Below are positions 44,525 through 53,378 of a DNA stretch of 64,000 bases, piece after piece. The stretch is from Spirochaetae bacterium HGW-Spirochaetae-3 (lineage in GTDB: Bacteria; Spirochaetota; Spirochaetia; Treponematales; UBA12059). The DNA is taken from contig PGXV01000008.1 of NCBI GenBank assembly GCA_002839315.1, positions 167,707 through 231,706 on the forward strand, written 5' to 3'. The translations under genes were made by a program, and so were the position numbers. The notes beneath the pieces are model-generated. The model saw only the letters and a program-made list of their open reading frames with translations. It did not search any database and was not told where the DNA came from. The first letter of the stretch is position 1, and each line of letters starts with the position of its first letter.

Positions 44525-46118
44525 GCGCGGCCTCCTGCTTAACCTCGCCGGCCATCAATAGGCCGAATTCAGCAATGTCGGCGTCCGGCGGCAAGATGCC
44601 TGCGATACGGCCCTCGTCGACTATCGCGACGCGGTCGCATATGGACCTGAGTTCCTCCAGCTCGCTGGAGACCATGACTATCGTCGTACCGTTATCGCGG
44701 TTGTAGTGGCGTAGCGACTGGAGCACGAGCTCCTTGGCGCCGACGTCGATACCGCGCGTAGGCTCGCTGACGAATAGCAGGTTCGGCCCCACGGCGAAGG
44801 CCTTGGCCAGGCATATCTTCTGCTGGTTCCCGCCCGATAGTTCCTTGGCGAACTGCTTGGGCCCGGTGCACTTGATGGACAGCTGCTCGATATACTCTTC
44901 GGCCAGCTTGCGGAGCCCGGCCTCGTCGCGCAGCTTTAGCAACCCGCCCAGGTACGACTTGAGGTAGCCCCCCTGGATCTGCATGGCCGTGAAACCGATG
45001 TTCCACTCGAGCGTCTCGTCGAGGAGGAGCCCAACGCCGCGACGGTCCTCGGAAACGAAGGCCATACCCATGGAAAGGGCTCCGCGCGGATCGTTGAGCG
45101 GAACGGGCTTGCCGTGCAGCAGCACGGTGCCGCCTCCGGCGTATAGACCCATGACTCCGTTGGGTATACCGAGCTTGCCCTGGCCGGCCAATCCGCCGAT
45201 ACCGAAGATCTCTCCCTCGCGTACCGTGAACGACACGTCGCGGACGGCCTCTCCGGGCATGTCGACCCAGAGCCGTTCCACCTTCAGCGCCTCTCCGGAG
45301 AATTTCCTCGACGCCAGGTCGGGGCGCTTGGCGTCGACCGAGCGGCCGACCATCCATGAGGCTATGTCCCGCACCGACGTACCGGCGGCGGGCGCTTCCT
45401 TGACGACGCGGCCGTCGCGCAATACGACGATGGTATCGGCCACCGTCGCGACCTCGTGGAGGCGGTGCGATATGAAGATTATCGATATGCCCTGCGCCGC
45501 GAGCCGGCGCAACGCCTCGAGCAGTATCTCCGCCTCGGACTCGGCGAGCACCGCGGTCGGCTCGTCCAGCACGAGGAGCCTGACGTTGGCGCGGTTGATC
45601 TCTCGGGCGATCTCGGTGAACTGCTTGTGCCCCACGGGCATCTCGGAGACGAGGGTCTCCGTATCGAGCTTGACTCCTAGTCGATCGATAGCCTTCTCGG
45701 CTCTAGTACGCATCGCGGTCCGGTCCAGGATACTCATCCTATCGCCGAACACCTCGCAGACGAAGTTAGCCTTCATAGGCTCCCGGTTGAGGACGATGTT
45801 CTCTGCCGTCGTGAACCCTGGAATCAGTGAGAATTCCTGATGCACCATACCGATTCCGGCGTCGAGCGCGTCGAACGGGCTCTTGAACTTGACCGGCTGG
45901 CCGTCCAGCTCTATCTGGCCGCCGTAGCCCCCGGTCTCCGTAATGACCGGCATACCGAAGAGTATGCGCATCAGCGTCGTCTTGCCGGCGCCGTTCTCGC
46001 CGACCAGGCCTATGATCTTGCCCGGTTCGACGTCGAACGACACGTCCTCGAGTACGGTATTGCCGTAAAAATCCTTTGATATGCCCTTGAGCGAAAGCAA
46101 GGGCGGTACGTTGGGCAT
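44517..46118 (-). CDS. ABC transporter ATPase with two nucleotide-binding domains
   Basis: A 533-residue fused ATPase of the ribose/BMP-importer class. Domain 1 has Walker A GENGAGKTT and Walker B LLVLDEPTAVL; its expected LSxGQ signature is replaced by MPVGHKQF. Domain 2 has a degenerate Walker A (GLAGQGKLGI, as usual in this class), signature LSGGNQQK and FVSEPTRGIDVG. The ATG at 46118 gives the family start. A strong terminator separates it from the upstream binding-protein gene, which likely lowers its expression relative to the binding protein. Confidence 0.93.
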   Translation of the reverse strand: MPNVPPLLSLKGISKDFYGNTVLEDVSFDVEPGKIIGLVGENGAGKTTLMRILFGMPVITETGGYGGQIELDGQPVKFKSPFDALDAGIGMVHQEFSLIPGFTTAENIVLNREPMKANFVCEVFGDRMSILDRTAMRTRAEKAIDRLGVKLDTETLVSEMPVGHKQFTEIAREINRANVRLLVLDEPTAVLAESEAEILLEALRRLAAQGISIIFISHRLHEVATVADTIVVLRDGRVVKEAPAAGTSVRDIASWMVGRSVDAKRPDLASRKFSGEALKVERLWVDMPGEAVRDVSFTVREGEIFGIGGLAGQGKLGIPNGVMGLYAGGGTVLLHGKPVPLNDPRGALSMGMAFVSEDRRGVGLLLDETLEWNIGFTAMQIQGGYLKSYLGGLLKLRDEAGLRKLAEEYIEQLSIKCTGPKQFAKELSGGNQQKICLAKAFAVGPNLLFVSEPTRGIDVGAKELVLQSLRHYNRDNGTTIVMVSSELEELRSICDRVAIVDEGRIAGILPPDADIAEFGLLMAGEVKQEAAHA

Positions 46119-46240
46119 GGTTCCTACCTTTTTATAGAGGTCGGGCGTTCGTCGATTCAATCGGCGACGCTGGCCCGGAATGAGGCGGCGGGGATACCGC
46201 ACGCGGTGGATCATGATAAACGACGCTAGCGATCTTGTCA

Positions 46241-46274
46241 AAAACAAAAAGGGCCGCCCCTTACGGGACGGCCC
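46241..46274 (-). terminator. Rho-independent terminator after the binding-protein gene
   Basis: On the minus strand GGGCCGTCCC-GTAA-GGGGCGGCCC forms a 10-base-arm stem with one mismatched pair, followed by TTTTTGTTTT. It lies between the lipoprotein gene and the ATPase gene, so some read-through is needed to express the membrane components. The excess of binding protein this gives is usual for ABC importers. Confidence 0.85.
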
Positions 46275-46302
46275 TTGGAAGCCCTATCGCCGTCAGGCGA
46301 TC

Positions 46303-47535
46303 TTACTTCTTGAACTTGATGGAGTAGTACTTCTCGGGGACGACCTGCTTGGTCGTCGGCAGGTAACCCTTGCCGAAGACGTAGGTGTCCATGTAGACGA
46401 GAAGGTGGTTCTTAGCCTTTACGCCGGTGTTGGCGTCGATGTAGTAGCCGCCGTTCCAGTTGGCGCCGGGGGTGTAGACGGCGAATGCATCGAACAATCC
46501 GCTGAGGCTGTCCTTGGTGGTCTTGCCCTCGATGACGTTCTTGGCGAACTCGCCGAGGCCGGCGGTGACGGTGAAGCCGTAGCTATAGGCCCAGGTGCCG
46601 AAACGGCCGGCGCCGCCCTTGTCGACGACGGCCTGCTCGACCTTCTTGAGGATGGCGGGGAAGTTGCCGGCCTCTGCGGTCAGATCGATGCCGAGAGCGC
46701 CTGGATAACCCATGAGGGGCGACGGGAGGTCGGCTTCGACGAAGATTCCGCCGTACTGGAGCAGCTGCTTGAGCAACGGCTCGGTGTGTGCGTCGTTCGT
46801 GCAGAAGAACGCGGTTTCCTTGCCGTACTTCTGGATCCACGAGGGGACCTTCTCGAGGATGAACTGCTGGGCGCCGGCGGGGCCGACGTCGGAGGTCGGG
46901 TCGGGGGCGGTCTCGAACGCGAACTTGAGCCCGAGGTCGATACAGGCCTGCTCCATGATCTGCCTGCGGAGGCCGAGGGTCTCGTAGGACATATGGCGCG
47001 GGAACGAAATGTGGACGAAGGTCTTGGCGCCGAGTTCCTTGGCGGCCCAGATGATCGTATAGCCGCGGCTGATGAAGTCGCTGTTCAGCGCCAGGTCGGC
47101 GGCCGCCTCGATCACGAGCGGATCCTCATGGGGCTCGCCGGCGAACAGGAGTATGTCGGCGCGCTTCTCGCGGACGCGCTTGAATCCCTCGGCGGCGCCG
47201 GGAACGGCCTGGTTCATCACGATGGCCTTCATGAGCGGATCGTCGGCGAGCGCGACGATCTGGGAGATCGTGGTCTCCTGCTGATCCATGAACATATCGG
47301 GATAGGTGATATGCTGGATCATGCCGCCGTCGGCTACCTTGCCGTAGCGCTTGATCAGTTCTTCCGCGCCGCGGAGGTCGTCCTCGGACTGGGAAACGGT
47401 ACCGGTCACCACGCCGATGTGGTAGGCGGCCTTTGCGGGTTCGCCGGCGGCAGCGGGCTTTTCGGCCTTCTGGCATCCAGCGAATAGGATAGCGGCCGAT
47501 ACGACGGCTACCGCGAATACGCGAGACATTTTCAT
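46303..47535 (-). CDS. DUF3798-type lipoprotein, substrate-binding component
   Basis: A 410-residue lipoprotein (lipobox ILFAGCQK) with the periplasmic-binding fold. The start of the mature domain, AYHIGVVTGTVSQSEDDLRG, is what I remember as the DUF3798 signature. Later segments include TTISQIVALADDPLMKAIVM and TAFFCTNDAHTEPLLKQLL, as in sugar/BMP-like binding proteins. GGAGGA sits before the ATG. It heads a transport operon driven by a promoter with a palindromic operator candidate. Ligand unknown. Confidence 0.82.
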   Translation of the reverse strand: MKMSRVFAVAVVSAAILFAGCQKAEKPAAAGEPAKAAYHIGVVTGTVSQSEDDLRGAEELIKRYGKVADGGMIQHITYPDMFMDQQETTISQIVALADDPLMKAIVMNQAVPGAAEGFKRVREKRADILLFAGEPHEDPLVIEAAADLALNSDFISRGYTIIWAAKELGAKTFVHISFPRHMSYETLGLRRQIMEQACIDLGLKFAFETAPDPTSDVGPAGAQQFILEKVPSWIQKYGKETAFFCTNDAHTEPLLKQLLQYGGIFVEADLPSPLMGYPGALGIDLTAEAGNFPAILKKVEQAVVDKGGAGRFGTWAYSYGFTVTAGLGEFAKNVIEGKTTKDSLSGLFDAFAVYTPGANWNGGYYIDANTGVKAKNHLLVYMDTYVFGKGYLPTTKQVVPEKYYSIKFKK

Positions 47536-47547
47536 GAATCCTCCTTA

Positions 47548-47564
47548 TGTCGGGGGCCCCGACA
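47548..47564. promoter_or_regulatory. Palindromic operator candidate of the transport operon
   Basis: TGTCGGGG-G-CCCCGACA is a perfect inverted repeat with a one-base centre. It lies between the -10 box and the ribosome site of the lipoprotein gene, starting about where transcription should begin. The position suits a repressor site. Confidence 0.6.
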
Positions 47565-47572
47565 ATTTGTCT

Positions 47573-47600
47573 ATTGTAAACCATTGAGGGAAGTCGTCAA
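47573..47600 (-). promoter_or_regulatory. Promoter of the DUF3798 transport operon
   Basis: On the minus strand TTGACG (47595-47600), 16-base spacer, TACAAT (47573-47578). It overlaps, head to head, the promoter of the aldo/keto reductase gene. Confidence 0.65.
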
Positions 47601-47613
47601 GGCCCGGTATACT
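47584..47613 (+). promoter_or_regulatory. Promoter of the aldo/keto reductase gene, probably leaderless
   Basis: TTGAGG (47584-47589), 18-base spacer, TATACT (47608-47613). The ATG is only seven bases after the -10 box, and no ribosome site precedes it, so transcription probably starts at or next to the ATG. Confidence 0.55.
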
Positions 47614-47620
47614 CGATACC

Positions 47621-48757
47621 ATGCTATACAGACGGTTTCCAAGGATAGACGGACTGGATATATCGGCGTTAGGGCTCGGATGCATGCGATTGCCGACGAA
47701 AGGCGACGATCCGTCCGCCATAGACGAAGCGGCGGCCACCGATATTCTCGCCTCGGCCCTCGACGCCGGGGTCAACTATATCGACACCGCGTGGCCGTAC
47801 CATAGGCAGGCGAGCGAACCGTGGCTCGGAGCCGCGGTCGAGCGCCTCGCATGCCGCGATCGCGTATTGCTCGCGACGAAGGCTCCGGTCTGGCTCATCA
47901 ACGAGCCCGGCGACTGGGAGAAGCACCTGTCGGAGCAGCTCAAGAGGCTTCGCACCGATCGCATCGACTTCTACCTCGCGCACGCGCTGTCGCGGGGTCG
48001 ATGGAAAACCGTCGTCGAGACGGGCGGCCTGGAGTTCCTCGCCAAGGCGAAGGCCGACGGCAGGATAGGCCACGTCGGCTTCTCGTTCCACGATTCCCTT
48101 GAAGCGTTCAAGGAAATCGTCGACGGATGGGACGGATGGGAATTCTGCCAGGTCCAATACAACTACTTCGACGAGGATTACCAGGCGGGGGACGAGGGGA
48201 TACGCTACGCGGCCGCCCGGGGCCTCGGCGTCATCGTCATGGAGCCCCTGCGCGGCGGCGTACTGGCCAGGGTCCCCGACGAGGCGCGCAGGATATTCTC
48301 GAAATACCCGACGCCGCGCATGGCGGCCGAATGGGCCTTACGCCACGTCCTCGACAGACAGGAAGTCGTCACCGTCCTGTCCGGCATGGGTAGCCGGGAC
48401 CAACTCCGGGAGAACGCGGCCGTAGCCTCGTCGGCCAGGCCCAACGCGATCACGAAGGACGAGCGCGCGATACTCGACGAGGCGCGGGCGTGGTTCGGCT
48501 CGAGGATGGCCGTACCGTGCACGAATTGCGGCTACTGCAAGCCCTGTCCGAGCGGCGTCGCCATCCCGGGCGTCTTCAGGCTGTGGAACGACGCGTCCAT
48601 CTTCGGCGCGGTCGACCAGGCGAGGAAGGACTACGCCGCCGAGTTCGGATCCACGGGAGCGGGAGCCTGCGTCGAATGCGGCGCCTGCGTACCGAAATGC
48701 CCGCAGGGCATAGACATACCGGCCGCTCTCAGGAAGGCCGCCGCGATCCTGTCGTAA
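47621..48757 (+). CDS. Aldo/keto reductase with C-terminal 4Fe-4S domain
   Basis: A 378-residue oxidoreductase. The AKR barrel (about 1-280) shows the catalytic Asp and Tyr in YIDTAWPYHRQ, Lys in LATKAP and His in FYLAHAL. The C-terminal domain carries two ferredoxin-like clusters, CTNCGYCKPC and CVECGACVPKC. This fused form is common in anaerobes, but its substrate is unknown. The start ATG appears leaderless (see promoter). It is divergent from the transport operon, with 85 bases between. Confidence 0.9.
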   Translation: MLYRRFPRIDGLDISALGLGCMRLPTKGDDPSAIDEAAATDILASALDAGVNYIDTAWPYHRQASEPWLGAAVERLACRDRVLLATKAPVWLINEPGDWEKHLSEQLKRLRTDRIDFYLAHALSRGRWKTVVETGGLEFLAKAKADGRIGHVGFSFHDSLEAFKEIVDGWDGWEFCQVQYNYFDEDYQAGDEGIRYAAARGLGVIVMEPLRGGVLARVPDEARRIFSKYPTPRMAAEWALRHVLDRQEVVTVLSGMGSRDQLRENAAVASSARPNAITKDERAILDEARAWFGSRMAVPCTNCGYCKPCPSGVAIPGVFRLWNDASIFGAVDQARKDYAAEFGSTGAGACVECGACVPKCPQGIDIPAALRKAAAILS

Positions 48758-48782
48758 CGGCGGCCCCGGACCGCGGTCCACA

Positions 48783-48817
48783 CTGTAGCCGCGGTCCACG
48801 CCGGAGCGCGGCTACAG
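48783..48817. terminator. Hairpin between convergent AKR and TraB genes
   Basis: CTGTAGCCGCG (48783-48793) pairs with CGCGGCTACAG (48807-48817), an 11-bp stem with a 13-base loop. The right arm includes the TraB stop codon. A second small palindrome, GGACCGCGGTCC, lies just to the left. No T tract. Confidence 0.55.
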
Positions 48818-49987
48818 CGCTCCGCCGGCGAGGAACGGCAACGCGATGAAGTTGCCGAGCGCGCCGCCGAGGCTCGACAGGAAGAAGACGAGCAGGATAT
48901 GGGTCACCTTGTTCCTATAGAAGCCCCGAAAGCTCGAGACGTCCGTCGCCAGCGTCTGGAAATCGGAGACCTGCGGCTTGCGTAGCCACGCCTCGACGAC
49001 GCCGGAGAACAGGCCTACGGCGACGAGCGGGTTCAGCGTCGCGATAGGCGCCGCGGCGAACGATACCAGCACGGTAAGGGGATGGGCCAGGCACAGGACG
49101 GAGCCGACCGCGGCCAGCGTTCCGTTAAGGACGACCCAGCGTAGCAGCATCTGCAGGCTGGCCTCAGCCCCCGACGTGAAAAACCCTATCGTTATGAAGC
49201 CGACGATCAGCGCGGGCACGAGCCAACCGGCCGACCGCGCGATTATTCCGGGCGGCGGGACGACGTCCAGGTCCGATACGTCGGTCGTCGATCCCCCGGA
49301 CGCGAGGCGGCCGAGCCACATCTCCACGCCGGACGCGTGGCCGGCCCCGATGACCGCGACGATAGAGTCGCCGGGCATGGCCCATATCTTGGACGCGATA
49401 TAACGGTCGCGCTCGTCTATGAGGACTTCCTTCACGCTCGGAAGGTACTCGGCCAGCTCGCCCATCATCTCGTCGAGCTCGGAACGCACCTTCAGCCGCT
49501 CTATCTCGGCGGCGTCCGGCTTCTCGCTGGAGAAGGCGGCGGATATCAGCTGGGCGACCAGTTTCGACTTGTTCCAGAGATTGGACCTGCCCCAGGCCCT
49601 GCGCAACGTCGTCTGCACGTCGCGATCGCAGAAGCCGAACGGGATACCGGCGGCCTCGGCCGCCCGGATAGCCGCGACCATCTCCTCGCCCGGCTTGACG
49701 CCGGAATCGACGCCCATCCTGCGCTGGAACGAGCTGAGCGCCAGGTTGGCGAGCAGGAGGAAGGCGCGACCTTCCCTGATAACCTTGATGATATCCGTCT
49801 TCTCCCATTGATCGGGAGCGTTCATCGACTTCCAGCGGCCCTCGTCCAGTTCGACGCACAGGCCGTCGGGCTTCTCCGATTCGATGACGGCGACGACTTC
49901 GTCGACGCTCTCCCTCGAGACGTGGGCGGTTCCCACGAGCACAATCCTACGCCCCGACAGCTCGAGCGCCTTTACCGTATCAGACAT
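48812..49987 (-). CDS. TraB/PrgY family membrane protein
   Basis: A 391-residue protein. The N-terminal TraB domain begins VLVGTAHVSRESVDEV with GLCVELDEGRW following, matching the GxxH and E/R residues conserved in the family. About four C-terminal helices follow (ALIVGFITIGFF, WVVLNGTLAAVGSVLCLAHP). PrgY-like members of this family inhibit peptide pheromones; TIKI-like members are metalloproteases, so peptide cleavage is plausible. GGAG precedes the ATG. It follows the TPR lipoprotein by 21 bases and shares its transcript. Confidence 0.88.
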   Translation of the reverse strand: MSDTVKALELSGRRIVLVGTAHVSRESVDEVVAVIESEKPDGLCVELDEGRWKSMNAPDQWEKTDIIKVIREGRAFLLLANLALSSFQRRMGVDSGVKPGEEMVAAIRAAEAAGIPFGFCDRDVQTTLRRAWGRSNLWNKSKLVAQLISAAFSSEKPDAAEIERLKVRSELDEMMGELAEYLPSVKEVLIDERDRYIASKIWAMPGDSIVAVIGAGHASGVEMWLGRLASGGSTTDVSDLDVVPPPGIIARSAGWLVPALIVGFITIGFFTSGAEASLQMLLRWVVLNGTLAAVGSVLCLAHPLTVLVSFAAAPIATLNPLVAVGLFSGVVEAWLRKPQVSDFQTLATDVSSFRGFYRNKVTHILLVFFLSSLGGALGNFIALPFLAGGAL

Positions 49988-50008
49988 CGCGACTCCGTTC
50001 GTTCGACT

Positions 50009-51439
50009 TCATTTCAGCGCGGCCAGGCGGGCCAGGTCGGCCTCCGCCATACGGCGCTCTATGGTACCTATGCGCTCGGAGTCGTACGACATCCGTATAT
50101 ACTTGGATCCAAGATCCATCTTGCCCTTGCCGACCCAGTACGAGCCCAGGTAGAACAGAAGGCCGGCCTTCACGTCCAGGCTCTTCTCGGCGCCTATGCC
50201 TATCTCGAGCTCCGATGTCATCTCGCCCTGGTCGTACAGCAGACGCAACGCCAACCACTGCAGGGGATACTTCTCGCGGTTTATCTTGGCGAGCGTCTTC
50301 CCGGCGTACTCCTTGGCGGCCTTCGCGTCCCCGGAGCGGAACAGCGACAGCGCCGCCGCGACGAAGTACTCGGGATGGGCCCGGGTATACCCGGAAGCCT
50401 TATCGAACGCGGCGAACGCTTCGTCCCAGCGGCCGAGCCGGTACGCGAGCACGGCTTCCGACTCGAGCGAGTACCAATAATCGGGATACAGCTTCGAGAC
50501 CGTACGGTAATCATCCAGTCCGGCCGCGTCGTTCCCCATGGACTCGTAGATGGAGCCGCGGTACACGTACGGCAGGAAGTAATCGGGGACAAGCCGTATC
50601 GACTCGGAGAAATCCGCCAGGGCTTGCTCGCCGCGACCGGTATCGAGGTAGAGCCGGCCGCGTTCCAGGTAGTTCCACGACGATTCGGGGGCGAGCCTCA
50701 CCGCCGCGTCCAGGTCGGCCTCGCATTCGGCGTAGCGGCCGAGCTGATAGAGCGCGCGACTGCGGTCAAGATACGCGATGGCGTCGCCTGGCGCCACGGC
50801 GACGGCCCTGTCGAGCAGCTCGAGAGCCGCCTTCGTGTCTTCGCGCCGGTACTTGACGCGGGCCAGGCCGAGCAGGGCCTCTACGTTGTCGGGCGCGGCG
50901 GAGAGCGAGGCAGCGAACGCCTCCTCGGCCTTCCTGTAGTTCTTGCCCTCGTAGTGGATGTCGCCCAGAGCGGCCTGCGCGTCGGCGTTACCAGGATACT
51001 TCGCGACCAGCGCCTCGATAGCGGCGCGATGCGCCTCGGGATGGCCGTCGAAGCGCTCCAGCTCGGCGAGCGCGAACAGCGCCTCGGCGTTGTCCGGGAA
51101 GGCCGCCAGCTCGGCGGCCAGGACGGCGCGGGCGTCGCCAAGGCGCCCCATGGATAACAGGACGGACGCGCGGAGTACGGGATATGATCTATTATCGGGG
51201 GCGGAGGAGGCAAGCGAGGCGAGGCGCGTCTCGGCGGACTCGTACTCGCCGGCCTCTATGGCGCGATATATCGCGTCCAGTTCCATCCGTTCCTTTTCTG
51301 CCTTGGTGAGTTCCTGAGGAACGGGCTTGCCGGACGCGGCTCCCGGAAGGCCGCGGTCGGCCGCCGGTATGCCCGCGCAGGAAGCCGAAAGGGCTACGAC
51401 GATGGCAACGGCACAGGCCGCCGCCGTGTAATTTCTCAT
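50009..51439 (-). CDS. TPR-repeat lipoprotein
   Basis: A 476-residue lipoprotein: signal peptide and lipobox SASCAG (about residues 17-22), then about ten tetratricopeptide repeats, for example YRKAEEAFAASLSAAPDNVE and AALELLDRAVAVAPGDAIAY. Such proteins scaffold envelope complexes. GGAG lies before the ATG. Divergent from the 51573 gene and upstream of TraB in one transcript. Partner unknown. Confidence 0.88.
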   Translation of the reverse strand: MRNYTAAACAVAIVVALSASCAGIPAADRGLPGAASGKPVPQELTKAEKERMELDAIYRAIEAGEYESAETRLASLASSAPDNRSYPVLRASVLLSMGRLGDARAVLAAELAAFPDNAEALFALAELERFDGHPEAHRAAIEALVAKYPGNADAQAALGDIHYEGKNYRKAEEAFAASLSAAPDNVEALLGLARVKYRREDTKAALELLDRAVAVAPGDAIAYLDRSRALYQLGRYAECEADLDAAVRLAPESSWNYLERGRLYLDTGRGEQALADFSESIRLVPDYFLPYVYRGSIYESMGNDAAGLDDYRTVSKLYPDYWYSLESEAVLAYRLGRWDEAFAAFDKASGYTRAHPEYFVAAALSLFRSGDAKAAKEYAGKTLAKINREKYPLQWLALRLLYDQGEMTSELEIGIGAEKSLDVKAGLLFYLGSYWVGKGKMDLGSKYIRMSYDSERIGTIERRMAEADLARLAALK

Positions 51440-51473
51440 GCTACGCTCCGGTCGACTGGTCGGATTCCGGGCA

Positions 51474-51502
51474 ATGGTAGCCGGTTTACGACGGTTTTAC
51501 AA
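51474..51502 (-). promoter_or_regulatory. Candidate promoter of the TPR lipoprotein gene
   Basis: On the minus strand TTGTAA (51497-51502), 17-base spacer, TACCAT (51474-51479), about 35 bases before the start codon. Confidence 0.4.
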
Positions 51503-51533
51503 GTCGAACAGCGGAGGCTCCCGGCGACCGCGG

Positions 51534-51563
51534 TTGCGTAAGGCGTCGCGATGCGTATATAGT
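51534..51563 (+). promoter_or_regulatory. Candidate promoter of the 51573 gene
   Basis: TTGCGT (51534-51539) followed after 18 bases by TATAGT (51558-51563), or after 16 by TATATA. The -10 box ends nine bases before the ATG at 51573. Confidence 0.4.
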
Positions 51564-51572
51564 CCACTTGAT

Positions 51573-53378
51573 ATGAGAATTAGCGCATTCGGAAAGGCCG
51601 CGGCGATGGCCTTCTTATATATCGCCGTATTCGTCCTCCTCGTCGTCATCCAGTTCCCGTCGGCCGGTCCCATCACCGCGCTGGCGGGCGGCGTCTCTTT
51701 CAGGGGCCTTCCGGGTACCGACGGAACGGGCATACGCTCGGCCGAACTCGGCGCGAACGGGCTCCGCCTCGTATTCTCCGAGCGCTATCCGCTATCGCTG
51801 CGAGACGCGGGCGGCAAGGAACGGAAGGCCGTACCGGTCGCGTACGAGACCCGCGGCGACGGCTTCATCGTAAAATTCAACGACGGAACGACCATAACCG
51901 TCAGCGGCGACGGCGACGGTCGGGCCTCATGGAGGCTCGCGCCCAAAAGCGCCGCCGTCTCCTCGACGATACGGTACGAGCTGGCGTACGGCGCCGCCCT
52001 GATAGCGCCGGGCGACGACGGCTCGCTCCGGCTCTCGCTTGGCGGGTCGACGTACAGGATATCCGGCATAGCTTCGGGCGGGGAAGCCCATACGCTGAGC
52101 TTGAACGCCACGAAAGGCGTCCTTCGCCCGTTCGTGGCGATGCGCGAGACGGAGGGTAAGGCGGCTGTCCCTGCGCAATTTATCGCGCAGGCTCCTATGG
52201 ACCCCGCGGCATGGACCAAGGCGATATCCGATTGGCGGGAAAAGGCGTGGACCGCCTTCTCGGGCCCGACGTTCGACGCCGCCGCTGGAACCTGGACCCC
52301 GACCCTCGGCACTCCTGGAGCCTTCGACGAGACGGTCTTCGTAGCCTATATGGCCGAGGCCATGCGCCGGGGCCGCGTCGCCGAAGCGGCGGAACTCGTA
52401 TCGGTCGCGCGGAGCGCGCACGCCGCCGGCTTGAGCTGGAAGAGCGCGCCGTTCGCGGGAAAGACGACGACGTCGATGGCCGCCTTCGAGGAGGCCAACC
52501 TGGCCGAGGTCAAGACGACAGAGCGACTGGTACAATCGCGATCCGCCAGCCTCTTCTATAGGAAGGACGTCGTAGCTCTGCTCCTGGACAGGTCGCCCTA
52601 TTCGCTCGCCCAAGAGGCCATGTCGTTGGCCCGTACGGCGGATTTCTCCAAGGCCGACGCCGTGCAATCCGTGGCTCTCATAGAGGCGTACCTCGACGCC
52701 AGGAATTATATGGGCGAAGAGGAGAATCCGTTCTCCAGGGCCGTAGAGCTCGTCGACAGGACCATCTCGCCCGCCATACGCAAGGCCGACGGCGGCTTCT
52801 TCCTGGAAACCGGGGCCGACGGACGCTGCGACGCGCTCGCCGGACTGCAGGCGGGAGAGGCCCTCATACGTCTCGCCGACGCCGTCGGCAAGCCTATCTA
52901 CGCAGGCATAGGGCAGAGCCTCGTGACCAGCCTCCTAAAGCTGGCGACGGCCGACGGTTCGTTACCCGCGAGCGTGACCATTGAGGGAGGCTCCGCGATC
53001 CAATCCGACTATCGCCTCTCCGCCGCGGCCGCGTACCCCGTGGTCGCCGAGTCGCCTTACTATCCCAGGGCGGTCAGTTTCTACAAGCAGCTCGGACCGG
53101 GCGCATGGGCCTGGTCATGCGCCCCCGGCATACGCGTGGAGTCGAAGCCCGGAGAGACGGTATTCACCGTTGACTACCCCGTAGGCTATTCGCATTATCT
53201 GACGCTGTACGGGGTCAAACCCTACGTGAAGATACAACTGTACGGACTCGACTACAACATGGACGCCGGGTTCGAGAACTACAACGCGTCAGGCTATTTC
53301 TACAAGAAGACGGCCGGAGCGATGTACCTGAAGATGCGTCATAAGGCGCGAGGAGAGAACATACGGCTCTTCTACTGA
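51573..53378 (+). CDS. Large secreted or membrane-anchored protein of unknown function
   Basis: A 601-residue protein with one N-terminal hydrophobic segment (MAFLYIAVFVLLVVIQFPSA), a signal peptide or anchor. The rest is extracytosolic: a beta-rich first third (ELGANGLRLVFSERYPLSLR, VAYETRGDGFIVKFNDGTT), a helical middle, and a Tyr-rich end. I do not recognise a family. Two starts are possible: the ATG at 51573, which would be nearly leaderless, and the ATG at 51606 with GGAAAGG eight bases upstream. It is divergent from a TPR lipoprotein, a possible envelope partner. Confidence 0.72.
   Translation: MRISAFGKAAAMAFLYIAVFVLLVVIQFPSAGPITALAGGVSFRGLPGTDGTGIRSAELGANGLRLVFSERYPLSLRDAGGKERKAVPVAYETRGDGFIVKFNDGTTITVSGDGDGRASWRLAPKSAAVSSTIRYELAYGAALIAPGDDGSLRLSLGGSTYRISGIASGGEAHTLSLNATKGVLRPFVAMRETEGKAAVPAQFIAQAPMDPAAWTKAISDWREKAWTAFSGPTFDAAAGTWTPTLGTPGAFDETVFVAYMAEAMRRGRVAEAAELVSVARSAHAAGLSWKSAPFAGKTTTSMAAFEEANLAEVKTTERLVQSRSASLFYRKDVVALLLDRSPYSLAQEAMSLARTADFSKADAVQSVALIEAYLDARNYMGEEENPFSRAVELVDRTISPAIRKADGGFFLETGADGRCDALAGLQAGEALIRLADAVGKPIYAGIGQSLVTSLLKLATADGSLPASVTIEGGSAIQSDYRLSAAAAYPVVAESPYYPRAVSFYKQLGPGAWAWSCAPGIRVESKPGETVFTVDYPVGYSHYLTLYGVKPYVKIQLYGLDYNMDAGFENYNASGYFYKKTAGAMYLKMRHKARGENIRLFY

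Noticed and set aside
49337-51157. 606-codon plus-strand frame across TraB and TPR genes
   Set aside because: Runs antisense through two well-supported genes and their intergenic gap.
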